A stretch of 64,000 bases of DNA from Pyrrhosoma nymphula (Eukaryota; Arthropoda; Insecta; Odonata; Coenagrionidae). Made by a program: the position numbers and the translations under genes. Location of the stretch: the NCBI GenBank assembly GCA_963573305.1, contig OY754332.1:49637559-49701558 (forward strand), read 5' to 3'. The stretch's first letter is position 1. Every line of letters starts with the position of its first letter. Below, piece after piece: positions 23,087-32,794 of the stretch. The notes under the pieces were generated by a model that had not been told where the DNA came from, ran no database searches, and saw only the letters and a list, made by a program, of their open reading frames with translations.

Positions 23087-23637
23087 GAGCATATACAGTG
23101 CCTAATTGATGATGTGCAAAATGGTAACATGAATGAGACAACGGGTAATATTGCCCAAGGAAGGGGGTGGTACATTTTTTTCAGGAAACTTCCTGGTTTG
23201 GGCAAGGACAATGGGTTTGGCATGGGTACTATTATTGCAAGTGAACCGCCCAGGTTATCCATAAATGATGCTGTACAAAATGGCAACGCGAATGAGACAA
23301 CGGGATATATTGCCCTATGAAAGAGGAGGGTAAATGTGTTTCAGGACACTCTTCCTGATTTTGGTAGGGACAAAGGGGATGGTGGGCTTAACATCTTCTT
23401 GCAAGCTGCGACACAATTGAGCCTGAATAATGTGCCAATCACTGGGAATGATGAATACGATAATCTTCGGGCAGGCACTGATGAAATCCGTTTTCGGAAC
23501 GAAACTAACGACAATGATTCGCTTCCTTTTTGCTCTCAGCTGCTAGAGAATTTCCTTCATGATTTGTTCCTCAAAGAGCCTCAAACTTTTCCTCGGAATA
23601 TCTCCCGGGATATTGAAACTTTTTTCAATGGATAAAA
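23087..23637 (+). pseudogene. Coding-like segment with 53-codon tandem repeats and one in-frame stop
   Basis: A single frame runs from 23087 to the stop at 23636 with only one internal stop (TGA at 23318-23320). It contains a 159-bp repeat: VQNGN at 23114, VQNGN at 23273 and VPITGN at 23432 are exactly 159 bases apart. Each unit has the order NETTG.IA, then LP.(L/F)G(K/R)D.G.G, then (L/I)(S/N)(L/I)N(D/N). After the third start the frame continues as an acidic, Asn-rich tail (NETNDNDSLPFCSQL...). I do not recognise the family. A possible splice acceptor precedes it. An inverted copy lies at 27295-27590 and shares the TGA. It may be an exon of a degraded host gene or part of an unknown mobile element. 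Confidence 0.5.
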
Positions 23638-24627
23638 TGCCGATGGAGACAAAACCTAAAAATATCTCCTTTACAATTATGAAATGTGTATTTTAAACCA
23701 CATTATTCCTTTCAATACCATCCAGAACGAAAGAACAGGAGATGTACTGGGGATAGCAAGGTTCCTCTTTCTCCCAAATTGTTGGAAGACATTTGTGCCT
23801 CAAGGAATGGTACACTCAGTCTCATGGGTTCCCTCTTGATCCAGGAAAAATAAATGAGAAAACGAGGAGAACGCTGCTTCTACACCTATCATTTTGCCTG
23901 TGCCTGGTATTATCCGTCAAATAGCAAGAGATAATGGGGAAATATATGAGCAGTGTGATTCTTCATATAAAATAATAAATGTGATTATATAATAATAATA
24001 AATATAGATTCTTCTTGTGATGAGATGGCAATTCAGCTATAGCTAACCGGTATTCGTCAGTCCAAAAACAAATCTTCGGCTAGGAGTTTTCTGGGTGAAT
24101 GGGAAATAAGATTCAAAAGTCCCACCCTAGCACTCGCTCAAATTTTCTATTTGTACTAATACTTTGTGGTCCGCTCCAGTGCTCAAAGAGTGCCACTCCC
24201 TTTGAATGCGCCCAGTGTCTGTTAGCCTTTTATGTGTAGACAACAATCTCTCTCCTTTGCATGTTACGACGGGTAATACCCAAGTGTACTATAAAGTGGC
24301 TATGGATAGTTGACATTTTTACACTTGTACTTGGGTCTCTGATTGTGGCACCTACCTGCCTTTATACAATATGAAAAATAGAGACTGGGCCCTGGGGCCC
24401 ATCGATGTTTGTACCTACTTAACTAAATTCTTTTTGTTTTCCTTTTTCACCTTCTATCATGGGCGCCCATACGATATTTTCCAGGGGGGTCCGAGGTTTA
24501 AGTCCGAGGTAAACATAGGTTTAATAAGGGGTGGTCCGAGGAGCCCTCTCCAGGAAAATTTAGTAAATTTGAGGTTTCAGGAGTACATTTTTGGAACATC
24601 TTAGGTGAATGACAATTTTCTAAGTAG
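23638..24627. other. Spacer between repeat segment and RTE copy B
   Basis: No confident gene. A short AT-rich AATAATAATAAATA tract is at 23985-24005. The 77-codon frame at 24371-24604 has no motif I know. Confidence 0.4.
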
Positions 24628-25119
24628 GTGAGTGATAGGATAATAGTCGTGGAACTAAAAGCAGAACCAACGAATTTAGTTATAATCCAGGTTTATATGC
24701 CTACCTCTAATCATAAAGAGGAGGAGGTAGATGGGGTGTACGATCAGCTAGAGGAAATAATTGGTAGGATACCAGGAAGTAAGCACCTGGTAGTAATGGG
24801 GGATTGGAACGCGGTGGTGGGTGAAGGAAGAGATGGGCGGGAGGTGGGCGATTACGGGCTAGGAAGAAGAAATGACCGGGGCGAGAAAGCTGTGGAGTTT
24901 TGCCGCAGAAATAACCTAGTAATTACAAATACATGGTTCAGACATCATCCTCGACGTAGGTACACTTGGAAGAAGCCGGGAGACACAGACAGGTTCCAGA
25001 TAGATTATATAATGGTACGTCACAGATACAGGAATAGTGCTAAAAACTCGCATACTTATCCAGGAGCTGATGCAGACACAGACCACAACTTATTAGTCAT
25101 GAAATGTCGGGTAAACTGA
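24628..25119 (+). CDS. RTE endonuclease, C-terminal two thirds
   Basis: Truncated endonuclease frame of copy B. It retains QVYMPTS, VVMGDWNAVVG, IDYIMV and TDHNLLV but has lost the N-terminal TWN and GEVRW blocks, so it cannot be catalytically complete. The open frame starts because the element itself starts here; the initial codon is a GTG inside the element, not a genuine start. It ends at 25119 owing to the single-base deletion near 25110; copy A is intact at this point. Confidence 0.88.
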   Translation: MSDRIIVVELKAEPTNLVIIQVYMPTSNHKEEEVDGVYDQLEEIIGRIPGSKHLVVMGDWNAVVGEGRDGREVGDYGLGRRNDRGEKAVEFCRRNNLVITNTWFRHHPRRRYTWKKPGDTDRFQIDYIMVRHRYRNSAKNSHTYPGADADTDHNLLVMKCRVN

Positions 25120-27194
25120 AAAAGATAAGAATGGGAAGGAGGGTACGTAAGTGGAATACGGAGGCATTAACTGGGGCAATGAAGAAGAAGTTTCGGGAGA
25201 AGGTGGATGAGATAATGGGTGAGGATCATGGAGTTAGAGCTGTGGAAGATGAATGGGGAAGTTTGAAAAATGGAATTATAGAAGCAGCGAAAGCAACGGT
25301 AGGCGTAGTGAGTGCAACTAAAATTAGAAAACCATGGATCACGAAGGAGATGATCAGGGAGATGGAGGAGAGAAGGAAATGGAAGAGTGTAAACTCAGAG
25401 CTAGGTAAGAGAAAATACCGAGAATTTAATAACAGGCTTAGAAGAGAAACAAAGAAAGCAAGAGAGGCGTGGTGGAGAGAACAGATCGACGCGTTAGAGA
25501 AATACCAAAAAGAGGGAAGAGCAGATGCATTATATAGGAAAGTTAAGGAACTGACGGGTTGTAATAAGGGAAGGGGAATTACAAAGATAACAGACAATAC
25601 GGGAAAGGTAATCGTAGAACCGAGAGAGATCCAGGAGAGGTGGAAGGAGTATGTTGAAGAGCTGTATGGTAAAGAAATAAGGCCCAATAGGTTAGATATA
25701 GAAAGGGAAGACGATATCGACAGAGATGGCATCGGACCAAGTATCCTAGATAGCGAAATTGAAAGAGCTCTACGAGACATGAAAAGGAATAAGGCGGTGG
25801 GAATTGATGACATACCTGCAGAGTTTTTAAAGAGCATGGGGAAGAACGGAAGAGGAAAACTTTTTGCGCTAATTCGTAGGATTTATGAGGATGGAGTGTG
25901 GCCGGAAGACTTCGCGAAGACTGTACTAATTCCTATACCGAAGAAGAGTAAGGCAAAAATTTGCGAAGACTATAGGACAATAAGCTTAATATCCCACGCG
26001 GCCAAAGTAGTTCTGAGGATTCTAAACAGAAGGCTAGAGAAGAAGGCGAATGAATACCTGGGTGACGACCAGTTCGGATTTAGGAGAGGGACGGGAACGC
26101 GAGACGCTATAGCGATGATGAGGACTCTAGTAGAAAGAAACCTAGAGTATGGACAGGATGTTTTTGCATGCTTCGTCGATTTCGAGAAGGCGTTTGATCG
26201 GGTGGAATGGACAAAATTAATGGGAGTGTTGAATAAATTAGGGGTCGATTGGAGGGACAGGCGTCTGATTCGAAATTTGTATATGAATCAGACTGCGCAG
26301 GTTAGGGTAGCCAATGGAGAATCGGGATGGGCCACGATAGGACGGGGAGTGAGGCAAGGGTGCCCACTATCGCCGTTGCTTTTTAATGTGTATTCAGAAG
26401 AAATGGTAAGGGAGGCTTGGGGGGAGGAGGATGTAGGAATAAAGGTAGGAGGGGAGCTGATAAAATCAGTGAGATTTGCAGATGATCAAGCATTGGTTAG
26501 TCAGTCGGCCAAGGGGTTACAGTCAATGGTGAATACATTAGAGGTGCAGTGCGAAAAGTATGGGATGAAGATCAATCACAAGAAAACGAAAGTAATGAGA
26601 TTTTCTAGAAGTAAGAAGGCGGGGCTGAATATAAGGGTGGGAGGGCAGAAGATAGAGCAGGTCGAGCAGTTTACGTATCTGGGTAGTATTTTGGAGGCGA
26701 ATGGGTTTAGTGGTAAGGACATCAGATGCAGAATTTCGCTAGCTAAAGAAGCATTTTCGAAGAGAAGGGAATTGATGAGAGGGGGTCTGAGAAGAGACGT
26801 AAAGAAGAGGCTGGTGAAAACTTTAATATGGAGCGTGGCGCTATATGGGTCGGAAACTTGGTCATTGCGAAGGGAGGATGTGCGTAGGCTTGAAGCGTTT
26901 GAGATGTGGGTTTGGAGAAGGATGGAGAAGGTTAGCTGGATGGCGAGAAAGACGAACGAGGAGGTATTGGATATGGTCGGAGAGGAGAGGATGCTTGTGG
27001 CAGAGGTTCGGAGAAGGCAGAAGAGATGGATGGAGGAGGTTTTGAGAGGAGAGGGCATGTTGAAGAGAGTGATAGAGGGGAGAAAACTGGGGAAGCGTGG
27101 GAGAGGAAGGAAGAGGATAGGAATTCTGGACGAAATAAGAGGAGGTAGAAGATATGAAGAATTGAAGAGGGATCTAATAACGGGCCATCCTTAG
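25104..27194 (+). CDS. RTE linker and reverse transcriptase, intact frame of 696 codons
   Basis: This is the longest uninterrupted frame in the window. It covers the basic linker (KKIRMGRRVRKW), the RT with FVDFEKAFDRV (motif A, D359), GVRQGCPLSPLLF and RFADDQALV (D460, D461), and the C-terminal region with ALYGSETWSL, FEMWVWRRM and a basic RKRIGILDEIRGGRR tail. In copy A the corresponding frame is broken near 2206, so this copy shows how the linker joins the RT. The ATG at 25104 is internal to the original protein. The catalytic residues are all in place, but without a complete endonuclease the copy is not autonomous. Confidence 0.93.
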   Translation: MSGKLKKIRMGRRVRKWNTEALTGAMKKKFREKVDEIMGEDHGVRAVEDEWGSLKNGIIEAAKATVGVVSATKIRKPWITKEMIREMEERRKWKSVNSELGKRKYREFNNRLRRETKKAREAWWREQIDALEKYQKEGRADALYRKVKELTGCNKGRGITKITDNTGKVIVEPREIQERWKEYVEELYGKEIRPNRLDIEREDDIDRDGIGPSILDSEIERALRDMKRNKAVGIDDIPAEFLKSMGKNGRGKLFALIRRIYEDGVWPEDFAKTVLIPIPKKSKAKICEDYRTISLISHAAKVVLRILNRRLEKKANEYLGDDQFGFRRGTGTRDAIAMMRTLVERNLEYGQDVFACFVDFEKAFDRVEWTKLMGVLNKLGVDWRDRRLIRNLYMNQTAQVRVANGESGWATIGRGVRQGCPLSPLLFNVYSEEMVREAWGEEDVGIKVGGELIKSVRFADDQALVSQSAKGLQSMVNTLEVQCEKYGMKINHKKTKVMRFSRSKKAGLNIRVGGQKIEQVEQFTYLGSILEANGFSGKDIRCRISLAKEAFSKRRELMRGGLRRDVKKRLVKTLIWSVALYGSETWSLRREDVRRLEAFEMWVWRRMEKVSWMARKTNEEVLDMVGEERMLVAEVRRRQKRWMEEVLRGEGMLKRVIEGRKLGKRGRGRKRIGILDEIRGGRRYEELKRDLITGHP

Positions 27195-27294
27195 GAGGGA
27201 ATGCGAGACAATTTCTATTAGGTTGGGATACAAAATGGGGACTGTCCAAGAACCTACCAATCAGCTGGTAGAATACTTGAATGAATGAATGAAG

Positions 27295-27590
27295 GGAGTG
27301 TCCTGAAACACATTTACCCTCCCCTTTCATAGGGAAATATATCCCATTGTCTCATTCGCGTTGCCATTTTGTACAGTATCATTTATGGAAAACCTGGGTG
27401 GTGCACTTGCAATATTATTACCCACGCCAAACCCATTGTCCTTGCCCAAATCAGGAAGTTTCCAGAAAAAAATTTCCCCCCCCCTTCCTTGGGCAATATT
27501 ACCCGTTGTCTCATTCATGTTATACCATTTTGCACAGCATCAATTATGGGAAAACCGGTAGGTGTACCTGCAAAGCCATCTAAAGGGTGT
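27295..27590 (-). pseudogene. Inverted copy of the 53-codon repeat segment
   Basis: The minus strand repeats the start of the segment at 23087-23350: NETTGNIAQGRG, KLPDLGKDNGFG, SINDTVQNGNANETMGYISL, the same TGA, then the CAGGACACT sequence, where it stops exactly at the 3' end of RTE copy B. Relative to the other copy it has a 2-base insertion before the first NETTG (GGTATAACATG). Its upstream end has TTTGCAG|GT, again a plausible splice acceptor, followed by TPTGFPIIDAVQNG, which looks like the end of a further unit. Confidence 0.6.
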
Positions 27591-27929
27591 GAGGCAGGAT
27601 AGACATTCGACACCAGGTATGCACTAACCGTCAAACATCGTCATATAAATATTAGATATGTTACTAAGTATACTTACATTTTAAATTCAGTAACGCACGT
27701 AGAATACACTTCTAATGCAATACGGATTCTTAACTATCATTTTACTCATGCAGAATAGACGTATCACTCATACATCTCAGGCAATATTTTTCATTTCGAC
27801 GATGATAAAACACAAAAAAATTCTACAAAATTAAAATCGCATACAACAAAATTAATTAGCACCCCATGCAGATGTTGAAAATTGATGAAAAAACATCACA
27901 TAAAACTCTGCTAACCGTTAACATTACTG
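27591..27929. other. Nothing recognised
   Basis: AT-rich DNA with stops in all frames. Confidence 0.4.
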
Positions 27930-28440
27930 TCGGTTTCGATCATGCCTATCGTTGTCCCTAATCGAGCGTGGAGAAAAGGACATTTTGAACTTTTTCATCC
28001 TGCAATATATCTCTCTAATTTTATACACAATACCACGGAGTATTATTTTCATATCCTAGGTTTCTGTCACCTTGACCGCGTATTTCCCGCATATATTTAC
28101 TCCAAGGTAGGTCGTGAGTAATGGTGACGCCAAAATATTAAACGGACTCGACTATTTCCGTTTTGTTCATATTCTAAGATCGATCTGTATTTTTCTTTCT
28201 CCAAATATGTACTACCACGCATTTTTTAGGTTTAGTTCCAACTGCCATTTTTCGTACCAAGATTGAGTTGCTACACGATTCATCGTTAATGAATCCCTAT
28301 ATTCCGGTCTCTAAATATCTCTGTGTTCGAAAGCGTCGTCACTAAATAGTCTAAGTTTACTATTGACCAGGGGACTGATGTCGTTAATGTATAGGAGAAA
28401 CAGAACGTTCCTTGGGGAACGGCCGATTCAAAGTTAGCCG
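27930..28440 (-). pseudogene. CR1/Jockey-group LINE reverse-transcriptase remnant
   Basis: Minus-strand translation across several frames gives YINDISPLVNSKLRLFSDDA (RT motif C region, with FSDD in place of the usual YADD), then RVATQSWYEKWQLELN and PLLTTYLGVNICGKYAVKVTE, in the order and spacing of CR1/Jockey-group RTs. A PQGT-type motif B' precedes it after a frame shift. Several stops and shifts show it is an old copy. Boundaries are approximate. Confidence 0.7.
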
Positions 28441-29039
28441 ATTTGGACTGCTAAGGGGTTTTTCGCACATGCTGTCTGCTGCTTGGAGACAGGGGCAACA
28501 GCACCCGGACGAATAGGAGGATCACCCCTCCATATTCCAACCGAGCCCAATGATGCTTAAATTCGGTGACTTGTCGAGAACCGGTGTTTCCATCGCGGAA
28601 CGCCGTTGTTCGTCAATCGGGTCTGGGAATCTTTCCTCCCCCGCCTCTCTATATACCCTGATTTTCCCGGCCAGCTTTGCGGGACAAGTTGTCCCCGGAC
28701 GCGACGTTTAATGGGTACCTGGGAATTTCGTGCCCCCATGGCGCGGTGTGATTGCGGGGGAGACGCGCGGGAAACGCACTGCACCACTGAGCGCATCATT
28801 CTCTTCCTCACACTCAGGGGGCCGGATGAGTAACTCTCCATTCCAAACTTCTGTAGCGGAATCTCCACCAAAATGGATGAATACCGTGCGGAATTTTCAA
28901 ATGAGATTGTGAAAGTCTCAATTCCGATCCACGCGAAATTTTTCATTCCGCACGGATCGGAATAATTCCACTCAGCAAGGAAGTGTCGGAATGATGGAAT
29001 CTCCGACACAAAACAGTAAACAATTGCCAATCGCTGTTG
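28441..29039. other. GC-richer region with local inverted repeats
   Basis: Contains inverted pairs such as CCGTGCGGAA/TTCCGCACGG (about 28887 and 28948) and GTGTCGGA/TCCGACAC (28983 and 29002). A 230-codon frame crosses the area on the minus strand, but it runs through these hairpins and through the palindrome that follows and has no motif I know, so I do not call it a gene. Confidence 0.45.
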
Positions 29040-29207
29040 GTGGTTGTTCGGGTTTCCGACCGCGTCAAACTCTCCATTTCTGCCGACGTTTCGATGAACG
29101 AGTCGTTCATCATCCTCAGGGCATGATTGATTGATGATAAACGACTCATTCATCGAAATGTCGGCAGAAATGGAGAGTTTGACCTGTTCGGAAACCCGAA
29201 CAACCAC
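29040..29207. repeat. Imperfect palindrome of Penelope-like type (75-bp arms)
   Basis: Arms 29040-29114 and 29133-29207 are complementary with only a few mismatches around an 18-base centre. Each arm, read outward, has a GATGAT(G/A)AACGACTC stretch followed by TTCATCGAAA(C/T)GTCGG and a tail ending in CCCGAACAACCAC. The GATGA...CGAAAC order resembles the hammerhead-bearing terminal repeats of Penelope-like elements. It is different in sequence from the palindromes at 22238 and 34612. Confidence 0.8.
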
Positions 29208-29730
29208 TAACATCGCTACACGCCGGGAAAGCCTTAGATCTTTCATCAATTGCCAATCGGTTTGCTTTACTATTCCCGACTGAGGAATGCCACGTAAATA
29301 TTAATTTGAATTACTTAGTATTGATCAATTACACGTAACTGATTTAATGATATATATACCCGTTAGTCTTGTGGGCGAGTTTCTTGCTTTAGAAGCGACA
29401 TCGATAAAAGAGTGGGACTAGTGGGACTAGCTATTCAGTAAATTATTAAATGCCGTTAATTTTGTTTCGGGGCTTATTAATTCAAAAAAACTAAGATACC
29501 ATGGATAATTAAATTACATTAATTCAAAATTATAATAGCTAACTTGAAATGTCTGTATCAGAATAAATGCAAACATTAAAAATTTAAAAAAAAACCGGTT
29601 AAAAATTACCTTGAGCAGTTGATCGTTATTTACCCCTGTAACTATAATGGCAATGCGATCTACATTTCTTTTGCAGGATCGGTCGGGGACACGCGAAGCA
29701 TTTAATCTGGTTTACAAAGGCATCCGAACG
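29208..29730. other. Nothing recognised
   Basis: AT-rich DNA without frames or repeats of note. Confidence 0.4.
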
Positions 29731-29734
29731 GAAT

Positions 29735-30140
29735 CATAGCTACGCAATTGGACCCCAGGTTTCATTGCCATATAATACCGTCGGGAGGAGAACACTTTTG
29801 TACACTGAGATTTTCGCTTCCTTAGACAAACACTCATTTCCATCGTCCACATGTTCAATTATTTCATCATTTACCCTCATCATACTTCCTGTAATATCAT
29901 TCTTCCCGCTCTCCTTGTCAAGAACAACGACGCTGATCTTGAACGCATTTACACTCAAATGCTTCTTGCTTCACAAATGTTATCCAGGAGCCCCTGTAAC
30001 TCCTGTAACCTCTCAGACACAACACAGTTTTGTCTGCGCACAATAGAACTCGCACATTTATATCTCCAACTACTACACCGAAGTTATCCATACATGCATC
30101 TCTCACACATTTATCCATAAAAACATTGAACAGCAACGGT
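29735..30140 (-). pseudogene. RTE-like LINE remnant, second family
   Basis: Minus-strand frames 29918-30136 and 29740-29958 together give LFNVFMDKCVRDACMDN, VGDINVRVLLCADKTVLC (RT motif C, with CADK replacing YADD), VNAFKISVVVLDKE, SMMRVNDEIIEHV and SVLLPTVLYGNETWG. This order is typical of a widespread insect RTE-like family that is distinct from copies A and B. The active-site change, a frame shift and an internal deletion of the YLG.. block mark it as dead. Related pieces lie at 31520-32330, 32795-33020 and 59890-60465. Confidence 0.75.
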
Positions 30141-30223
30141 GAAAATACGCACCCTTGTTTTATCTAGCAGCTATCTAAACAATATTATTACGTAAACGCA
30201 AATGTTACCTACAATAGAGTACC

Positions 30224-30335
30224 GGCCGGCCACGATGGAAACACCGGCTCCCGATCAGTCGCCGAAGTTAAGAATCGTTTGGCTCGGCTCGAATTTGGAG
30301 AGGTTATCCTCATAATTGCCAGAGTGCTGTTGCCC
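30224..30335 (+). ncRNA. 5S rRNA-derived sequence (pseudogene or 5S-type SINE head)
   Basis: Alignment from memory to animal 5S rRNA is good over the whole length: ACACCGGCTCCCGATCAG, CGCCGAAGTTAAGAATCGT (box A region), a GGCTCGAATTTGGAGAGGTTATCC stretch corresponding to the intermediate element and box C with several changes, and the GTGCTGTTGCCC end. The changes in the internal promoter make a working gene unlikely. A perfect 7-bp hairpin (CTGTCTG/CAGACAG, 30336-30356) follows immediately. Confidence 0.75.
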
Positions 30336-30356
30336 CTGTCTGCACTTGTCAGACAG

Positions 30357-31515
30357 TATGTGCGAAATGACCTTAGCCGTCAATGCACGTAAAACTGAAA
30401 TACTAAAAGCAACCACTTCCTTAAAATATTCGTCCATTCCCCTTTTCACGTTTTTCTCTTGCTGTGTGCTTATTTTCTCCCCAATACTAACAATTGAAGA
30501 GGGAAATGAAGCATCAATCATCAAACTTCCTCAGGTCACTTTTGCAAGTACGTGTGGTACAAATCGGTTTACAAAATATGGTCATCGCCATTTCACTGGT
30601 TGAACATATTTCTACATGGATATTTTTATCGTCAACATACGTAGACATCAATCCGAAAAGCAGTTTACTGCAGCTCTACACTCCACTATTCTCTAACCTA
30701 ACCATTTTAGTCTTAAATAACGATTTCTTTTAACGTCCCGCATAATTATTTCATTCTTGATCTCCATAATTCATTCTTCCCATTAGCTTCTCCACCCAGT
30801 AATGTTTTCAAAAAGGCTATTGTGTCTTAAAACTTATTTTATATGTTTTTCCCTTCTTATTCGGTGAGTTTTGAGTAGAGATTTTTCCTCCTTAAATCTC
30901 AGAAGATCTCCGTCCATTTCTCCTTCATCATTCTTTGATAACACCACTTTTCCATTGTGATAATTTTATAAGCGCACATTCAACCGGAAGAACCGCGCTT
31001 TCAATAACGTGCTCCCGAAACTTAAAATAACTACTTACGATAAATACTTAAATAGATGTATTCATTACGTGGGAGCCGTCACATAAGCGTATGACCATTG
31101 AATTCACAATATTAGTCTTTATTAGTACGTTTCTTGGAAATTTGACTGAATTTTTATTATTTTTTAACGGAGCTACCCATGAACTAATTGAAATATAGAC
31201 GACATCAAAGAAATTTCATAAAAGTAATTACTTAGCCTATATTATACTGAGCTCGCCAATTTTGAGTATGAGCGAACCTTTAAATCTCTTGGTGGGGGGG
31301 AGAACGGCAAAGTGTAATTCCCCAGGGAGAAATTAACGACTTGGTATTTCACGTGCCTATGCCGATACACCCCTCACTACAGGGTAGCTTTTGCTCAAAC
31401 TGCCTGTCACAACTTTGAGTGCAGTAAATTATTTTCAATTATTTATTCCTGCACACCTCAAAAGTAAACTAAGCGGTGGTTGAAATGATACGCTAGAAAT
31501 GCGTCAAAGACCAAA
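30357..31515. other. Nothing recognised
   Basis: AT-rich DNA. Frames up to 95 codons start near 30316 but have no recognisable motif. Confidence 0.35.
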
Positions 31516-31519
31516 TAAG

Positions 31520-31637
31520 TGATTATTTTATTAGAGGAATAGGAATAGCGATTGCAACATTAGGGTAAATGGCGTGCTAGTTGGAAAAGCGGATGGTTTT
31601 CTGTACCTTGGCCGAATATTATCAGAAGATGGAAGGA
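31520..31637 (+). pseudogene. RTE-like remnant (second family), left part
   Basis: Encodes RVNGVLVGKADGFLYLGRIL and SEDGR, the thumb-region block of the second RTE family (compare VNDEMLEQVGEFVYLGRVL at 32940 onward). It is interrupted at 31637 by the 3' end of a CR1-group LINE and resumes at 32054 with DEEIKKACEC. Confidence 0.65.
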
Positions 31638-32053
31638 TTTTCCCGAGAACGATAAGGAACCATAACAGCTGCCAATGAGACTTTAACTAGCGTTGTCGAT
31701 AGGTAGTGTAGCTCTTAGTAGTAGTAGTACACCCTAATACTTGTATCCATATCTGCTACCTAGTACTAACAGCACGCCGTGCATGTTTTCAGCATAACTC
31801 CTGAGTCCCAGTCCATTTGTGTAGTTTCAAAATACATGTATACTAACGGTCCCTCTACATTGGGAGCATATTTGTAGTGTAGTGCATGCTTGTGAGGCTT
31901 CACCTCGTGACACGCATTAGCCAATTATGCTAATGAATAATTAGCCGTAGTTACATTAACTTTAGGGTGTATTTTAATGCATGTTGATGACTACTCACCC
32001 CCTGCCACACACCCTTGAGGTGGCTTGAAGGGCATTTTATAGATGTAGATAGA
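31638..32053 (+). mobile_element. CR1/Jockey-group LINE, 3' end only
   Basis: The first bases still read FFPRTIRDHNS, the usual C-terminal motif of these LINEs, here followed by frame breaks. The rest is 3' UTR ending in a GATGTAGATAGATG tail. It is clearly related along its whole length to 42812-43232 and, on the minus strand, to 44463-44871. Shared landmarks are GACCATAACAGCTG, GTCGATAGGTAGTGTAGCTC, CTAACGGTCCCTCTA and CACCCCCTGCCA. It is inserted in an RTE remnant. Confidence 0.75.
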
Positions 32054-32330
32054 TGAGGAAATTAAAAAGGCATGCGAATGCTTGAAGGAAAGTCGTAAAT
32101 AGCATATGGACCACATCATGGCATAAATTTTTGCCTAAGGAAGCAAAACTTGTAGAATGCAAAACTTTCTCCTCCCCACTTTACTGACCGTGAAACTTCG
32201 GTATAAGGATACCCACAGGATAAGCGTAAACGCAGGCTAAATGAAGTGTGAATGGGCGTAAAAGAAGTTTCTGCAGCAAAAGTAGAATCGATAGGGTTAG
32301 GAATGAGCAGGTTGTGAAATTATATCACGT
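32054..32330 (+). pseudogene. RTE-like remnant (second family), right part
   Basis: Continues the reading order of 31520-31637: DEEIKKACECLKE, then, after frame breaks, KLVECKTFLLPTLL and KRRLNEV. Compare DEEIKRRANAGWS and LLSTLLYGSKT..QECRLNEVRNEF at 60210-60440. Highly degraded. Confidence 0.6.
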
Positions 32331-32790
32331 GAATGCTCCGGTAATGGGCACATGATGAATAATGAATTTAGTTATGAATTTGATGTAAGAGACTCTAAAT
32401 AGGAGAAGTATTAGGAGTCTTAAGAGAAGTGAGCATGCATAAGGAAATGCACGAATGTTGCTGAAGCAAAAGAGAGCAGATAGATTTGCATATTGGTAAA
32501 ATTACTAATATGCAAATCTATCTTCGTTTATACAACTGAACTGCTGTTCAAGAGTCGATTTTAAAAGGTTAGGGCATTACGGAATAAATTATAAAAATAT
32601 ATCCAGTTTACTAGGCACCAATAATTAAGGTCTTTCATATGTGCCTACCCCTAAATGAAACAGCATGATGGATGTGAATGTAGAGCTATTTATTGCGCAT
32701 ATTATTGATGGAATCATATAGTTATGTATTTATTGACTAATTGAGCTACATTCATGACTTTGTCCGTTATATAAAGGGCATAATTAGAGT
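32331..32790. other. Nothing recognised
   Basis: AT-rich DNA. A small inverted pair (AGATAGATTTGCATATT near 32480 and AATATGCAAATCTATCT near 32508) forms a hairpin. Confidence 0.4.
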
Positions 32791-32794
32791 CCAC

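Larger units (their letters stand above)
24628..27294 (+). mobile_element. RTE-clade LINE, copy B, 5'-truncated
   Basis: From 24628 (GTGAGTGATAGG) this copy matches copy A from 1260 onward to the end of the ATGA-type tail, at about 98% identity by eye (some two dozen differences over the 1.4-kb RT part). The first 785 bases of copy A, including the ribozyme candidate and the start of the endonuclease, are missing, a normal outcome of incomplete reverse transcription. One base is missing at about 25110 (GGTAAACTG here, GGTAAAACTG in A), which breaks the frame between endonuclease and RT. No target duplication could be found. Confidence 0.93.

Noticed and set aside
24600..27320. Target duplication for RTE copy B
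   Set aside because: The bases before 24628 and after 27294 share only GAATGA-like tail sequence; no convincing duplication.
28557..29249. 230-codon frame on the minus strand
   Set aside because: It runs through a palindrome and several hairpins, which read differently on each arm, and matches no protein family I know.
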